A stretch of DNA of 64,000 nt, from NCBI GenBank assembly GCA_947623455.1, contig OX392527.1, forward strand, positions 34,774,201 to 34,838,200. Direction: 5' to 3'. The translations under genes and the position numbers were made by a program. Under the pieces are notes generated by a model. The model was given only the letters and a program-made list of their open reading frames with translations, did no database searches and was not told the DNA's origin. Below are positions 23,601-36,800 of this stretch, piece after piece. The stretch comes from Mimachlamys varia. Lineage: Eukaryota; Mollusca; Bivalvia; Pectinida; Pectinidae. How positions within the stretch are numbered: position 1 is the stretch's first letter; every line of letters begins with the position of its first letter.

Positions 23601-26600
23601 TTAAAAAAATAGGAATTATAACCATCACTGAAGCAGTATTCCTGATTTCATTATAGATACAAATGTATAAAAATGAACCAATTAGAGTTTCGTTTGATAT
23701 ACATGTACAGCTATGAAATAAAATACCCAAATTTCAGTTTGCTTTAACATGATTTAAAGAAATTTCTTTTTAGTATAGATAGAAAATTCATATAAGAAAA
23801 TCAAAGGGTTTAACACTTTTATGTTTTTAATGTTTTTACTGTTCAGTTCAGATTATATCTGTGAATAAAATCATATTTATTTAGTTTGTACAAACTGTTT
23901 TCCTGTCTGCAGGTTCAAGCTGGTCGGCCTCCTGGCAACAAAGATGTCATGTATGATGACATGGGCAATGTCTTAGCAGTCATAAAGCTGAATCCTGAAA
24001 AACTGCCATCTCACAGGTAAAACTTGTCATGAAACAGGCAAAAATGGTCATAAGACACAGACATCTAACAGGTAAAACTGGTCATAAAACAGGTAAAACT
24101 GGTCATAAGACACAGACATCTCACAGGTAAAACTGGTCATAAAACAGGTAAAACTGGTCATAAGACACAGACATCTCACAGGTTAAAATTGTCATTATAA
24201 ACAGACATCTCTGTGACGCATGTACAACTTGTCATAACAGACATCTCACAGATAAAACTTGTCATACCACACCACACAGGTAAATCAAATCTTGTCTAAC
24301 ACAGACACTACAAAGGTAAAACTTGTCATTACACAGAAATTTCACAGGTTAAACTTGTCATTACACAGACATTTCACAAGTTAACTTGCCATAACACAGG
24401 CATTCACAGGTAAAAATTGTCATAACACAAGTTAACTTGCCATAACACAGGCATTTCACAGGTAAAAATGGTCATAACACAGGTAAAACTTGTCATAACA
24501 CAGACATTTCACAAGTAAAACGTGTCATGACACAGGTAAAACTGGTCATAAGACACAGACATTTCACAGGTAAAACTTATCATAACACAGACATTTCCCA
24601 GGAGAAATAAGTTCTTACACAGACATCACACCAGTAAATCTTGTCTAACACAGATATTTCACAAGTTAAATTTGTCATTACACAGACATCACACAAGCAA
24701 AACAAGTCCTTATACATACATCACACAGGTAAAACTTAATTGTCATAACACAGGCATTTCACAGGTAAAACTTGTTATAACACATACAGGTATCACGGGT
24801 AAAAATTGTCAAAACTGCCATCTCACAGGTAAAACTTGTCATAAACACACACATTTCACAGGTAAAACTATCATTACACAGATATCTTATAAGTAAAACT
24901 TTTCATTATAGAAATCTCAGTAGTAAAACAAGTCATTACACAGATTTCTCAATGGGAAATTAAGTCATTATAGAAACAGGTCAACCTAAATAATTATTTA
25001 GAAAATTTCCAGGTAAAACTAGTTCATGTAATCAAATTGATACCTCAAAGATTAAGCAACTTCCACATATCGATAACTCACAGGCAAACTTAACTGTATC
25101 AAATACTAAGTTAAACTTGACTGATCATGAGTTCATTGTCATCCTGTGTTACTGTATGTTTACTATAATCTAGGTCTGTTTTCAGGTGCAATTTAAATAT
25201 CTTTTACCCTGTATGTTCATCTTTCATCTACTTGATTTTGTTATGAAGAGCTATTCAGCGACACATTTTAATACTAAAGGTGTTTTGAATTAGAAGTATC
25301 TGACATGCAGTGTGTATATTTTCAATGATTGAAGTGTGATGTACTCACTCACTGAAGTATTCATTGACGTGTTCATTGATCAGTAAATGTTGCTGTACTT
25401 CAGAGTGAAGGTGAAGTACCAGGTGGTGGACCCAGCAGTAGAGGCTGCCCAGGCCAGACTCGAGGCAATGAGGCATGGTCGCTACATGAGTAGGGCCATC
25501 CAGCGCCGAATCAAACGCAACAAAGTCGAGGAAATAAAGCCAGACGAAGGTAACTATTAGATTACTGGCAGGTGCCATATTGTAAAGAAATGGATGTTGG
25601 ATGGGTTTCCTTTTGATATGATAACTGTTATGACAACTATTTAATAATGATTTCACTTTGGTGAGCATTGGCGAACTTTAGATGAAAAACATTTTTAAAA
25701 TGTTCATAAATATTATATCAACAATGTCACTCATTCAAAATTCTTTTTTATCATATGACATTGGCATGAACCACCATTACCAGAAAAAGTCCATAAAACC
25801 AATCCAAAAACTGAGCTTCAGGCTTCCAATTTGACATCATGGTATCACTCTGTTGTTTCTGTTGCGATCTCACAACCTATCAGAAAGTCATAGTGTAATA
25901 TATGTAATGGATTAACACAGCTAGTAGTCGTATGATAAAAAAATCACCTCTCGGCTTCCCACTACCTGAAGAGTAAAGAGCAAAATAACGCTCGAATATA
26001 AAGCCATCATGTAAACTTAGGGAGTCTATTTTTCACTTTGTTCATTTTTCATGTCCTTATAATCTTGAAATGATGGAATAGAGCATTTTAAAAAGACTGG
26101 GAAATTGCATTTGAATGTTAATTTTGGGATGTTACATATTTATACTCTATTCCTGGGGCTAGGTGGGAGGTGGGACAAGGGATATACATACACTACCAGT
26201 GTCAGTTCTGTACATTTAGTTTTACAACCCTGTATATTTTTATATTATTGTTCAATTTGGATACATTTTCTATGGGAAAAATCAGTTCTTTAAGTAATTA
26301 AGATATTTTGAATGGTATACAATATGTTCTTAGAACACAACACATGACTTTCTGATCAGGTAGACTGGATTCACTTGATTGTGATATATATGTCATCATA
26401 TAGATACATACTACTAAGGAAATCCTAATGCTATTAGAAGCCATGCTCAGGTTTTAGATTGGTAATAATTCTGCTTTAGAAAAGATTCCAGGTGTAATTT
26501 ATTGATTCTAAAGCAGGAATATGGTGGTCATGCAAATATTGATTTACTTGTTTTGTTTTTTTCCCCTTCCACAAATACCATATCTTGGTACAGGAAATAG

Positions 26601-29600
26601 GTACAAGGTGTGGAAATATGAAGATTTGCTCGCGATTGAAATGTGTCAAAACTCAATGAAAGGACATTATGGTGCTATATCCACACATCTGACCTACGGC
26701 CATCCAGAGTCAAACTACCCTTCTGTAACATGTGCTAGTCAGACTGTCCACTTCACATCAGCAGTGGACAGTGTCCCAAATGGTGCTGGTTTAAAGCTGG
26801 ATAAGAATCTGCAGGAGGAATGTCGGATTCAAACAATTAACACCTCGAAAGCTCGACAAGTACAAAACCACAAAGGTTTTGGTGATAGTTGTAGCATTCA
26901 TGATCTTGTATCACTGATCACAGACCTTCAGGCTGATGTCAAAAGACTACATACAAAGTTAGATGAAATGAGAAATGTACCAAATGAAAAACCTGAAATG
27001 GTGGAATGTGGTACTCAAACTAGTCAAGCTGAACCTAGCATGAACCTCACTAAGACTTACGCTCAAGTTGTGTCTCAGAGACCGACAGCCAGCATTCTTT
27101 CATCCTCATCGATATCTCCATCATCATCACCATCACCATCACCATCATTTGTGAAAAAGGAAATTACCTTGCATTCAAGCCCGCAATTAACGAAAACTGA
27201 AAGTTCGAAGGAGGCAGTGAGGAATGGAGAAAGAAGCCAGTGTCATACTCTACTTGTTGGATCATCCATCCTCAGACTGGTAGAGAGAAAGAAACTTCAA
27301 CTTAACGTGGACGTCCGGACATTCCGGGGAGCCAAGATCAATACCATCAGGGAGAAACTTCAAACACTGACAATGACAGAGTATCATCGCATAATCATTC
27401 ACGTAGGTGGAGACGATGTCTCCGATAACCATAGTGAACAAACCATACAGAACGACTTTTCTGAGCTGACATCCTACATCAAGTCCTCCAACCCCAACAT
27501 ACAGATGGTCTACCTGGCCATCACCCCACGGACAGACTGCGACGTTATTCCCACGAACAGGACTCTTCAGGAAATGTGCCATAAACGCCATATAGTTTTT
27601 ATTTCAAGTTACAGAGTGTTTGTGGATAAGGACAACTATCAAAGAAATGGACTTTTCAGTAAAGATGGTATCCATCTGACAAAATATGGCACAGCAGTGT
27701 TTCTGAAAAACATTGATAGATGTTTATCTCCAGGCATACTGAGCGCTATTGATTCAAACTCTTCCAATTGCTCATAGACTTATACAACCGTTGAAATCAT
27801 TTAACCAACATGTATGTGTGAATGATGTACCTGTGCAACAATAAAGACAATCAAATCTCGGCTAAAGAATGTTACTTTTTTCAGCATTTTGAAAATTTCT
27901 TTGGAAAATCTCCTTTCCATGGAATCTAAATTTATTGCTAGGTCAGAGACCAAAATTTCTTATTGATAATAGAGATCTGAATGAGCCTATAGATAAAAGC
28001 ATGGCCTGTACATTTAAATCAAAATAGGCATTTTTAAACTTCTGTAAATGAGATATTTTAAAAGAAAATAATAGTACACATTGTAAAGCTAATACAAGAC
28101 AAAATCAGATTCTATTTCTGTTGGGAATTCTGTTCCTATGACTAGTGTATGTGGTACATGTAAAATCAACAGGTGAAAGCATAGTGATACAATTGATTCT
28201 AACAATGATAATAAATATAGTTCAGGCATGTAACCAGCTACATAGTGCATGACAATTAAGTCAGTATTACACATTTACCAGCAATCCAAGGTTCAAAGAA
28301 ATCATTAATTTAACATACATATTCCATTAAAAAAAAAAACAGGATTGGTGGCATTCATTACTTTAAGAGGTACACCAGGGTTGGGGGGTATTCACTGTAC
28401 ATTGTACTGTACAAATAGATAGCCTAGATTCCAATAAACCATCTACAAATATGTGATGCAAATGCTCATCCCAAACTGCAATCATTTAAATAACATTGAT
28501 TAGTATTTTGTAGTACTACTTTGCAAAAAAAAAAGTGAAAGTTATATTCCCTCTTATTGCTATATTTATAAAGGTGTGCCCATGCTTTGTATTTCAATCA
28601 TTGAGCAGGCATAACCTTTGATACTCCTAATAACTTCTTATTGCAGAACCTAATTAATGCTTTAAATATGCTAATGGTAACATGCTACAAATGTTTCCCA
28701 AACGGTAGTAAACTTGATTTACTCTATACCGGTTTTTAGATATAGAAATATTTATAGTACGTCACAATCAGATGTTATCAAATATGTCTTTATGTTTTTC
28801 AGAATTAGAAAATGGTTTTCAAAAAGATAAGAAAACACCACTGCCTCCACCTCTTGTAAGTATATTAATTAACATACCAGGTAGTCAATCTGACACACCT
28901 TCAGTTAATTAATAGTTATGTCAAATTAAATGCTGTAAATTTTAAGATGTAATTGATGTATAATTTTGTTAATGATTAGCATACTTAAAATCTCAATATT
29001 CTGTTGCAAATGAATTATTGTCAATCTTACGCTTCACTACTTTTTCATATCTGTTGTCATTATATTCACTTTAGATTGATTTATGTTTGTGATCTCATCA
29101 GTATTAATTTTTATGCGAACACAATATATATTATAATTCTTTTCATATCATAAATGTTAACCTTGCAGACGGAGACCATGGAGATATCCCCAGGCGTAAC
29201 AGTGCGTGAGGGTGGCCGGATCAGGAGGGGGCCTGCACGGGTGAGTCTGAAGTTCAGTAGGTCTGACATCATAGCTCTGGAGGCATAGGACACTACATGT
29301 ATCATTTGAAATTTTATAAATTCAGTAGATCTGTTGTTTCCAGCTTTAACAGCAGGTTGTTGTCCTAGATTTGGTTATATAACGGGAAGTTAAATAGTTT
29401 AATAACTGTTGAACAAATTCTGCTTGCAATCTGTGAAATAAAAGTATTAAAAGATGTGTGAATATTATGTAATACACATGTATAGTGAAAAGTATTTAAC
29501 ACTTGGAATAATGTTTATTGATTTGCAGTATGTACGAAAGGTTGATAAATTTACCGAGAGCCAGCAGTCCTTACGACCAGTGGCTACGCGGACTACAGCT

Positions 29601-29723
29601 CCTACCATGGATGTGGCAGACCTGTTAGATAGACAAACCCCGATTCTACGAGTGATGAGAGACTCGCCACCATTACCACCCATAGTGCCACACCCCCCAG
29701 CTCAGTCAAGAATCTCCACGTAG
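20628..29723 (+). CDS. C2orf81: C2orf81 homologue (eleven coding exons)
   Basis: Coding exons are 20628-20746, 21518-21680, 21977-22046, 22418-22541, 22760-22877, 23341-23541, 23913-24016, 25404-25549, 28803-28855, 29169-29240 and 29529-29723. All are GT-AG, phases agree, and the total is 1365 nt (454 aa). The N-terminal third matches the vertebrate C2orf81 family: E/DIVPG near residue 31, then an acidic helix, P-F-T-V-T-M-A-K-D-A-I-L-Q-I-I-E, W-Q-F-L-S-R-D-E-G-E, and D-S/C-W-A-Q-G-S-V-P. The middle is strongly acidic (long E runs in exons 4-5). Exon 8 has a basic helix ending R-R-I-K-R-N-K. The tail has proline-rich motifs. The biochemical function of the family is not known to me. Intron 7 starts with a minisatellite copied from the exon-7 donor, and intron 8 holds an alternative terminal exon. 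Confidence 0.9.
20747..21517 (+). other. C2orf81 intron 1, nothing recognised
   Basis: AT-rich DNA with short T runs. No coding, RNA or clear mobile sequence is seen. The other introns before exon 7 are likewise plain. Confidence 0.5.
24017..24990 (+). repeat. minisatellite in C2orf81 intron 7 that copies the exon-7 splice-donor region
   Basis: Exon 7 ends '...catctcacag|gtaaaactt'. From that point the intron is an irregular array of ~27-35-bp units with the core 'tcacaggtaaaactTGTCATaacacagacat', about 30 copies, decaying after about 24900. Many copies keep CAG|GTAAAA, a plausible 5' splice site. Early copies (24060-24180) are nearly identical; later ones vary in length. Confidence 0.9.
25550..26593 (+). 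other. proximal part of C2orf81 intron 8, nothing recognised
   Basis: AT-rich intronic sequence without a recognisable repeat or gene. It leads to a splice acceptor (TACAG) at 26589-26593. Confidence 0.5.
26594..27777 (+). CDS. SGNH-hydrolase-like open exon, possible alternative 3'-terminal exon of C2orf81 or a retroelement ORF1-derived gene
   Basis: A long open frame runs to TAG at 27775-27777. A pyrimidine-rich stretch and TACAG precede 26594. Joining the preceding C2orf81 exon (ends 25549, phase 1) to 26594 keeps frame and adds 393 residues, giving a predicted 742-aa isoform. Domains in order are: linker; predicted coiled coil (L-V-S-L-I-T-D-L-Q-A-D-V-K-R-L); C-G-T-Q-T and T-Y-A-Q-V-V; an S/P-rich stretch; then an SGNH-like domain with L-L-V-G-S-S-I (block I, Ser kept, Asp of GDS changed to Ser), H-V-G-G-D-D (block III, Asn changed to Asp) and D-G-I-H-L (block V, Asp and His kept). 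AATAAA follows at 27840. Coiled coil plus esterase is known in ORF1 of some CR1/L2 LINEs, but no reverse transcriptase follows here. The open frame is certain; its transcript is not. Confidence 0.7.
27840..27845 (+). terminator. poly(A) signal after the SGNH-like exon
   Basis: AATAAA lies 63 bp after the TAG of the SGNH-like frame, inside C2orf81 intron 8. It would allow intronic polyadenylation of a separate isoform. Confidence 0.55.
27846..28802 (+). other. distal part of C2orf81 intron 8, nothing recognised
   Basis: AT-rich DNA with short A runs (28329-28340, 28525-28534). No repeat family or gene recognised. Confidence 0.5.
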
Positions 29724-29937
29724 TCTGGGTCATTCACTTAATTCAGATAGGAATATAAAATTACTCTTTGTAAAATAACATGTTGGCAGTTTACAGATTA
29801 TGTCTCCTAAGTAAATCCAAGAGACTTCACAGGACTATTGTGTGATAAGTCATTTAGATGAATTTCATGTCTATATTCATGAATATATAAATGTTCATAC
29901 CTAGAAAATATTTGTGGAAAAATGTGAAATTTTTGTA

Positions 29938-29960
29938 AATAAACATACTTGTAAAATAAA
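29938..29960 (+). terminator. C2orf81 poly(A) signals (two AATAAA)
   Basis: AATAAA at 29938-29943 and again at 29955-29960, about 215-235 bp after the C2orf81 stop codon. Confidence 0.6.
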
Positions 29961-31040
29961 CTTGTACATTTGTATTCTCAATTATATTGTACATAGCAGG
30001 ATATTTTATACAGATTCAAGTACAATGACTTATAATTATGTACTCACTTACAATGCTGATATATGTGCTATATTTAATTTGCATACCATTCTTTACAAAT
30101 TTGCATAGCTAAAAATATGAATTAACATATGTGATATTGAATTGATTTATTAAATTTGTGTTGAAATAGGTGTTATTGTTTCAGTTATCTTTTGATTTTT
30201 TTTGGCAGTTTAAACTTTTCTTTTTGTCCTGATTTGTTATCTATGAAGTACGATATATAGGCGTGCAAACTCTAAAGGTTAAAGGTCATTCTAGTTCACT
30301 TATGGAAATTTTCTGTCACATCATGTTTTAATGAAAACTTTTTCCATAACTCGGTAAATTTTATAATCGCTTTAGTAGAGTATCAATGATTTCATTTCCC
30401 ATGTTTATAAGAAATGTTAGAGTACACAAAGTTGGAAATTTACGTGAAGGTTTGGTTGTACAATTTCCAAACCATACATGTGCTGCTAAATATTCTAGAC
30501 TGCTTCAGTTGTTCGTTTAGTCAATAAAACATGAGAAGATAGTATGTGTTGTTTTGTATGTATGTCTCAAGTAGGTACAATGTATTAGTAATGAGTAGTA
30601 CTTAGTGTTTGACAGTTGACATTACATGGAAAATATAGTTAACTCTTTACAGTATTACAATGTACAATTACTACAGTGCTTTACAATATTACAATGTACA
30701 ATACAAACTACAGTGAAACTTAACGGTACACCAACACAGAATTGTCTTTAAACTAGAAATGTGTTTTCAAAACAAGGATGCCCCGCCTCCCGCTATGTCA
30801 GTTATTAAGTTTATCAAGGTCAAGGTTATAAAAAACCCGCAACCAACACTACTCGTTGAGATGTTTTAACTTATTAAGTTTCATGACAAAAACTGACCTA
30901 AACGCAGAAACTAAACCAGGACGGACAACGGTAACACTTAATGCCCAAAAACTTGTCCCAAATAACCAAAAATACCAGGGTGATGATATTTTGCCAGTTA
31001 CATTCTTCAATAAAGAGTTACCAAACTTTGTTCAAATGAA
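29961..31040. other. intergenic, nothing recognised
   Basis: AT-rich tail-to-tail interval. A small direct repeat ('agtattacaatgtacaat', about 30650-30700) is present. No coding or RNA gene seen. Confidence 0.5.
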
Positions 31041-31952
31041 AAAGAGGCCCAGAGGGCCTGTATCGCTTACCTGGATACATTGGTATCTAGGTGATCATGA
31101 TAAAATATTTTCTTTTTGGCTCGCCCCTCAGCCCCCTAGGGGGTCAGTCCCACCATTAGTATAATTTTGAATCTTGAGCACCTAGGGATGCTTCCTGCCA
31201 AATAAGGCTCATTTCCCATCAATGGTTATGGAGAAGAAGTCGATTAAACCAATATAGCTAAATAATCCTTTTTGAACCTGCCCCTCAGCTCCCTAGGGGG
31301 TCAGTCCCACCATGAGTACCATTTTGAATCCTGAGCACCTAGGGATGGTTCCTGCCAAATAAGGTTGATTTCCAATCAATGGTTATGGAGAAGAAGTCGA
31401 CTAAACCAATATAGCTAAATGACCCTTTTTGGCCCCGCCCCTCAGCCCCCTAGAGGATCAGTCCCATCATTAGTACAATTTTTAATCATGGGCACCTAAG
31501 CATGCTTCCTGCCAAATAAGGTTGATAACCAATCAGTGGTTATGAAGAAGAAGTCGCTAATATCAATATAGGTAAATAATTTTTTATGGCCCCACCCCTC
31601 AGTCCCCTAGGGGGTCAGTCCTACCATGAGTATAATTTTGAATCCTGAGCACCTAAGGATATTTTCTGACAAATAAGGCTTATTTCTAATCAGTGGTTAT
31701 GGAGAAGAAGTTGCTTAAACCAATATAGCTAAATAACCCTTTTTGGCCCCGCCCCTCAGCCCCCTAGGGGGTCAGTCCCACCATTAGTACAATTTTGAAT
31801 CATGGGCACCCAAGGATGCTTCCTGCCAAATTACGTTGATTTCCTATCAGTGGTTATGGAGGAGAAGTTGTTTAAAGAAATTGTTGACGGACGACGGACG
31901 GACGCCACGGTATGGCATAAGCTCACCTTGGTCCTTCGGACCAGGTGAGCTA
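31041..31952 (+). mobile_element. non-autonomous hairpin-ended element with ~160-bp tandem core (family A, well preserved)
   Basis: It starts 'aaagaggcccagagggcctg' (GC hairpin) with GCTTACCTGG at 31065-31074. About five units of ~156-165 bp follow (each with 'cagccccctagggggtcagtc', 'cttcctgccaaataagg' and 'ggttatggagaagaagt'). A 'gacggacgacggacggacg' tract precedes the 3' hairpin GCTCACC-TTGGTCC-TTC-GGACCA-GGTGAGC ending CTAA. The 5' GCTTACCTGG is complementary, with one mismatch, to CCAGGTGAGC at 31941-31950. No coding capacity. Confidence 0.75.
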
Positions 31953-32628
31953 ATAACCTTCACCCATATTCAAAGGCATGGTAGTCGTCTTAAAGAAACT
32001 GTAAACAACTTGTTTCGAATAACTACATTGACAAAGGTGATGGTATTTGTCTGGTAGTTTGAGGGGGCCAGCTTGTCTGCTCAATGAATGACCTTCACCT
32101 GTATCTAAATTCAAATGAGTCAAATACCAGGTACTAAAATATGTTGAAAACTTTTACAAAACTTCTGATGCACTGGTTCATTATATTTGGTTTGTAGCAT
32201 GTTCATGTACATGACCTTGGTCTACTTCAAAGATCACATGACCTCATCACAAAACATTCAAGATGGACAGGTTGACGGTTATATTTGGCAAATTTGTTCA
32301 AATATATTACCATGACAGACTATCAGATCACTGGGGTCAAGTGTGTTTAATCTTTCAATGTTCTTTTCATAGATATACTAATATTATATACTGCTACTCA
32401 AGGCTACTTTTAACATTACAAATGACTAAAACCAGGTAGGTGATGCAAGCCTGTACATGCTGCGTCTCTTGTTTTGGCTACAAAATCTTGTCGGATGCCA
32501 CCCCGAGCAGAAGAGGCCACCATCTACTTCCAATCATGGTCAAATTACAGTAAACTTTGGTGTAGCAGAATTTCGGTGAGAACAGAGCTATAAATAACTC
32601 GAAATACAACTAACATTCACTAGTATGT
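31953..32628. other. intergenic with decayed 'aatgaccttcac' repeat remnants
   Basis: Fragments such as 'caatgaatgaccttcacctgta' and 'catgaccttggtctacttcaaagatcac' show remnants of the TGACCTTGA repeat family. No gene seen. Confidence 0.5.
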
Positions 32629-32687
32629 TTTATTTTTTTGAACATAATTAAAACCAGCATAAATATTTTGATCTCTAAAATTTTATT
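32629..32687 (-). terminator. candidate TIMM23 poly(A) signals
   Basis: TTTATT at 32629-32634 and 32682-32687 read AATAAA on the TIMM23 strand, about 1.2 kb after its stop codon. The intervening sequence (32688-33837) is non-coding and has a 44-bp tandem duplication ('caatgtttctccacaagtaa') at about 33734-33821. Confidence 0.35.
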
Positions 32688-33837
32688 TTATAACCAAACC
32701 TTATAAAACATTGATACCAGTGGTATCATCAATAAGCATTCTGAAGTTGCTTAAAGGAACATTTGACAGCGATAACTGCAGTATACTATAGTACAATGAT
32801 ATAGCTCCATTCACCCCTTGGATCAATGTCCGACCTTAAACCCAGTACAGTATACACTACGCAATTACACATAACAAATGACAGATAATGCAAGACGTCA
32901 AAATCTGAAAATTTGCAAATTGATGATGTCCATTATACAATTGTGATAAATGGCTTAATTTCAGGAACTACCGGTGTACTAAAACATATAATACAATAAT
33001 GTTATTCTACAACACACAACCAATCACATGTCCTTACTCACTCACCTAAACATCCAAACCAATATTATATCACATCAATTAGCAAACAGTCACACTATCC
33101 ACAGTTAATCATTTACACACCAGTATAAACTCTCACCCTTTGTTTCTGCCCTACATGCCACACGGTGTAACGGGCATCAGAGAGTGAGAAACTCTCACTC
33201 TACCTACTTAATCAACCTCCATTAGTATCCTTACTTATCCATAAAAAGTAACATGATCTGGTAACTTGTATCTGGATCTGTGAAGGTTTTTCTGTCAAGA
33301 TGGATCGGTTTTGTTAATAATAGATCTGATGATAAGGTTATATCTGTGTTGTTAACCGATTTCAAGATGTCAGAACTGAAAACTGTAGATATCCAAATAT
33401 TGATCGCATTGTGTTACTGTATCACATGTTAAAAAGGCAATGCTATTTCTAAACTTGGAGTGAGAAGAGGAATTTGTTAATTAATCATTATGTTGACAAT
33501 ATCACTAGACTTAAATTTATATTAATTTTATGCTACCTACTTCATGAAAGATCAAACATAGAAATTTCAGCTGCATACCAAATTTGATTTTCTTCCTTAT
33601 TTTTGACACTCGTTTTCACCGACTGAGCTGAATAGTCCTTTCAGCAAAAATGCCAAATTCGGGTCTACCTTTGACGTGAAAATACAACCACCACATCAAT
33701 TATCTGTGTATATGCAGTCATTAATTACATAGAATGTTTCTCCACAAGTAACACTTTCCCAAACATGAATCAATGTTTCTCCACAAGTAACACTTTCCTA
33801 AACACAAATCAATACTTCTCCCACAAGTGCTGTGTTC

Positions 33838-36800
33838 TCATCTATCAAGCATGTAGCGGATTTTGTCCGTATTTTTCCATAAACAGAAAACAGAAGCAAG
33901 TCCAAAACCAATAGCACCTCCCCTCGCCATTTTCTTATAACCATCTGTAAAATAAATAACATGCAACTTATAAACTAATCAAATGGGAAGAATTTCTTTT
34001 AAACATCTACAAAATATTGACGACCAGTGAAGCACCTTAATTATTAATGTCTCATTTCATCAGCTATCTCGCCTATAACCACATTTTTCAATCGTCCATG
34101 CTTTCTATTCTTGGTACAGAAGACATGTACTACAAATTTTTTATCTGTTTAATAGTGCCACAGAACAGTAAGTTTATAGATATTATAGTGTTTTGTTTTA
34201 CTTATACTTGTCACCTGACAATTTGCCATTGCATTTTGTAGCATAGTTATAGCACAGTAATACACACAAGAGCTATTAAATCTTGAGAGATTAGTTTTTC
34301 TACCAATATAAATTTGATATAAAATACACAATGATTTTGCTTATTACAGTTATATAAATGACAGTCTTATAACTTTATCTCCATATAAAGCAAGGTTTAG
34401 CAGGATGAGTTGCTGTAAACTTACCCGCCATTCTGTACAGATGATTTTGCTTATTACAGTTTGTTGTTTCTGACTATATAAATGACAGCCTTATAACTTT
34501 ATCTCTATTTAAAGCAAGGTTTAACAGGATGATTTGCTGTAAACTTACCCGCCATTCTGTACAGAGCTCCTGTAGCGGTGGCTGACGAGAGAATGTTCAT
34601 TTCACCTTCCACTCCTGTAGATTTAGCCACGACAATTCCAAGGATGCTGTACACTACAGCTGAAACACATACAAAATACTGTTACTTTCAAAATAAACTT
34701 TGAAAACAGTGAAAGTGGAAGTTATTTTAGTTTCACTCCTCAAGCTTTTCATAGTATGGAAATTTCTCATTTTCAATGTTACTTATATATACAAACTGTG
34801 TTTTTCATTGTGCTGTATTGTTTAATTTTGGTCTGTTTACTTCACAAAGATTCAGTCAATGTTGAATTAATTTTAACTTTCCACTCCTTAAAGGGGCATC
34901 CCGGGGAAGTCTACAATGAAGTTCTTGAATGTACATGCTGTCTGCACTACCAGATACATACATTTCAATATTCAAAGTCCACTCAAAATGTGTTTATTAG
35001 CCACTTGCAAAATTGCATTCCTCGGGAAAGCCCGATAAAAATAGCGCTGATCACGCGTCAGGTGACATCGTTCTCGGTCAATTTGACGAAGGGGCCCAAG
35101 AGGGGACGCGTAATGTATATATATACATGTACGTCCGATGATGAACCAGACACAAAGTCCATGTATAAATTTATTGAATCAAATTTACGTTTAACAGTGT
35201 CATGTGGGTTTCCGACGATGACAACCATAGGGCAAACCTTAATTTCTGTAAAAAGTTATCTTCGCGAATCCTCATTTAGAACCATTTCACAAAAGGTGTG
35301 CATGCATTGAAAAGTACAAAAATTAAATGAAATGATTCCGATTTTTTTTATACAACTCGATGTCTTGAAGATTTTTTTCCAGATTATCTATATATTCATC
35401 TAAAATCTATCCAACTTTCAGCGTCAACATACTTTAACACTTACAATTATATATGTATCACGGAAGTCTGTGCACTCATATGACGCACCATGCACTAAAC
35501 ATGTAGAATACATGTATAATATATATATCAAATTTGGAACTTGTCGAGAAGATAATTGTCCAATACTTAATCCATTTATATATGTTATGATTCATTTTAC
35601 TTTTTTATGTAAATTTAAAAGTTCGTTAACTTTTTTAACACAACTGCAGACATGGGACATACATGTATATGATTTTTTTTTATGAATTAATGACTTCACT
35701 TATATAATGCATATATTTTTATTCATATCAAATTTAATACCGGGGTCCAAACCCGATAATATTTGTATAATCCGTATTTTATAGATTAAGTATGACAAGA
35801 ATTTTTTATCCGCACATGATGACATAAATTTATTCGTTTTGTCCAAATTGAATCTGTATGTACATTAAACTCAATCGCCCTATACCGGCGTTTTACAGCG
35901 TAACACCCAATACGTTTTTTCTTGTATATGAAAAGATCTTTCTCTTCAGCAATATCATTCAATAATGCCGTTTTACTGCAATATTATAAAGGGAATATTA
36001 CAATACACGCTTTCAAGTTTTACACACGCATTTCATGTAACAGAGGAATGAAAGAGTTATCCCTTGGGAGGCCCCAAAACCAAATCAAAACTGTGTCACC
36101 GGCTATCCAGAAGAAATTTGTAACATGCAAACAATTGGGCTGTTAAGTCTCTCCCTTGAATACTTCCCATACCTCATTATGCTTCCGTAATACAAGAGGC
36201 CCAGGGGCCTCAACGGTCATCTGACTATAAAGATCTATATCATTTGTGTTTGTTTTTGCCAAGTTGTTCAAAGATATCTACATACATGTTTATAACCCCT
36301 GTGACCTTGAAAGTATAAGTGAAGGTCTATATGAGGAATCTTTGCACCAATCTGTCCCAGGTACCCATTGGCCAAATATCAGCACCTAGGGCCTTTTGGT
36401 AAGCGAGAAGACGTTTGTTAAAAGATTTTTACATGTTTTACCCTTGCGACCTTGAAAGTAGGTCAAGGTCATTCATACAAGGAAACTTTGTAGCACTCCA
36501 TTAGAGGTACCTACTGGCTAAATATCAACACCCAGGGCCTTTAAGTTGTTGAGGAGAAGATTGTTAAAGGTATTTTTACATGTTTGACCCCTATGACCTT
36601 GAAAGTAGGTTGAGGTCCATTGTATGAGGAAAGTTTGTAGCACTCTATCCCAGGTACCTACTAGCCAAATACCATATTACTCTGGGGGATTTGGTTAGCG
36701 AGAAGAAGATTGTTAAAAGATTTTACATATTTGACCTCTGTGACCTTGAAAGTGGGTCAAGATCATTCATATGAGGAAACTTGATAGCACACTATGCCAG

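Noticed and set aside
26594..27777. Complete LINE retrotransposon
   Set aside because: Only an ORF1-like product is present; no endonuclease or reverse transcriptase follows before the poly(A) signal.
34756..35310. 184-codon plus-strand frame
   Set aside because: It crosses the left boundary of a TTAA element, has no recognisable domain, and has no conserved splice context.
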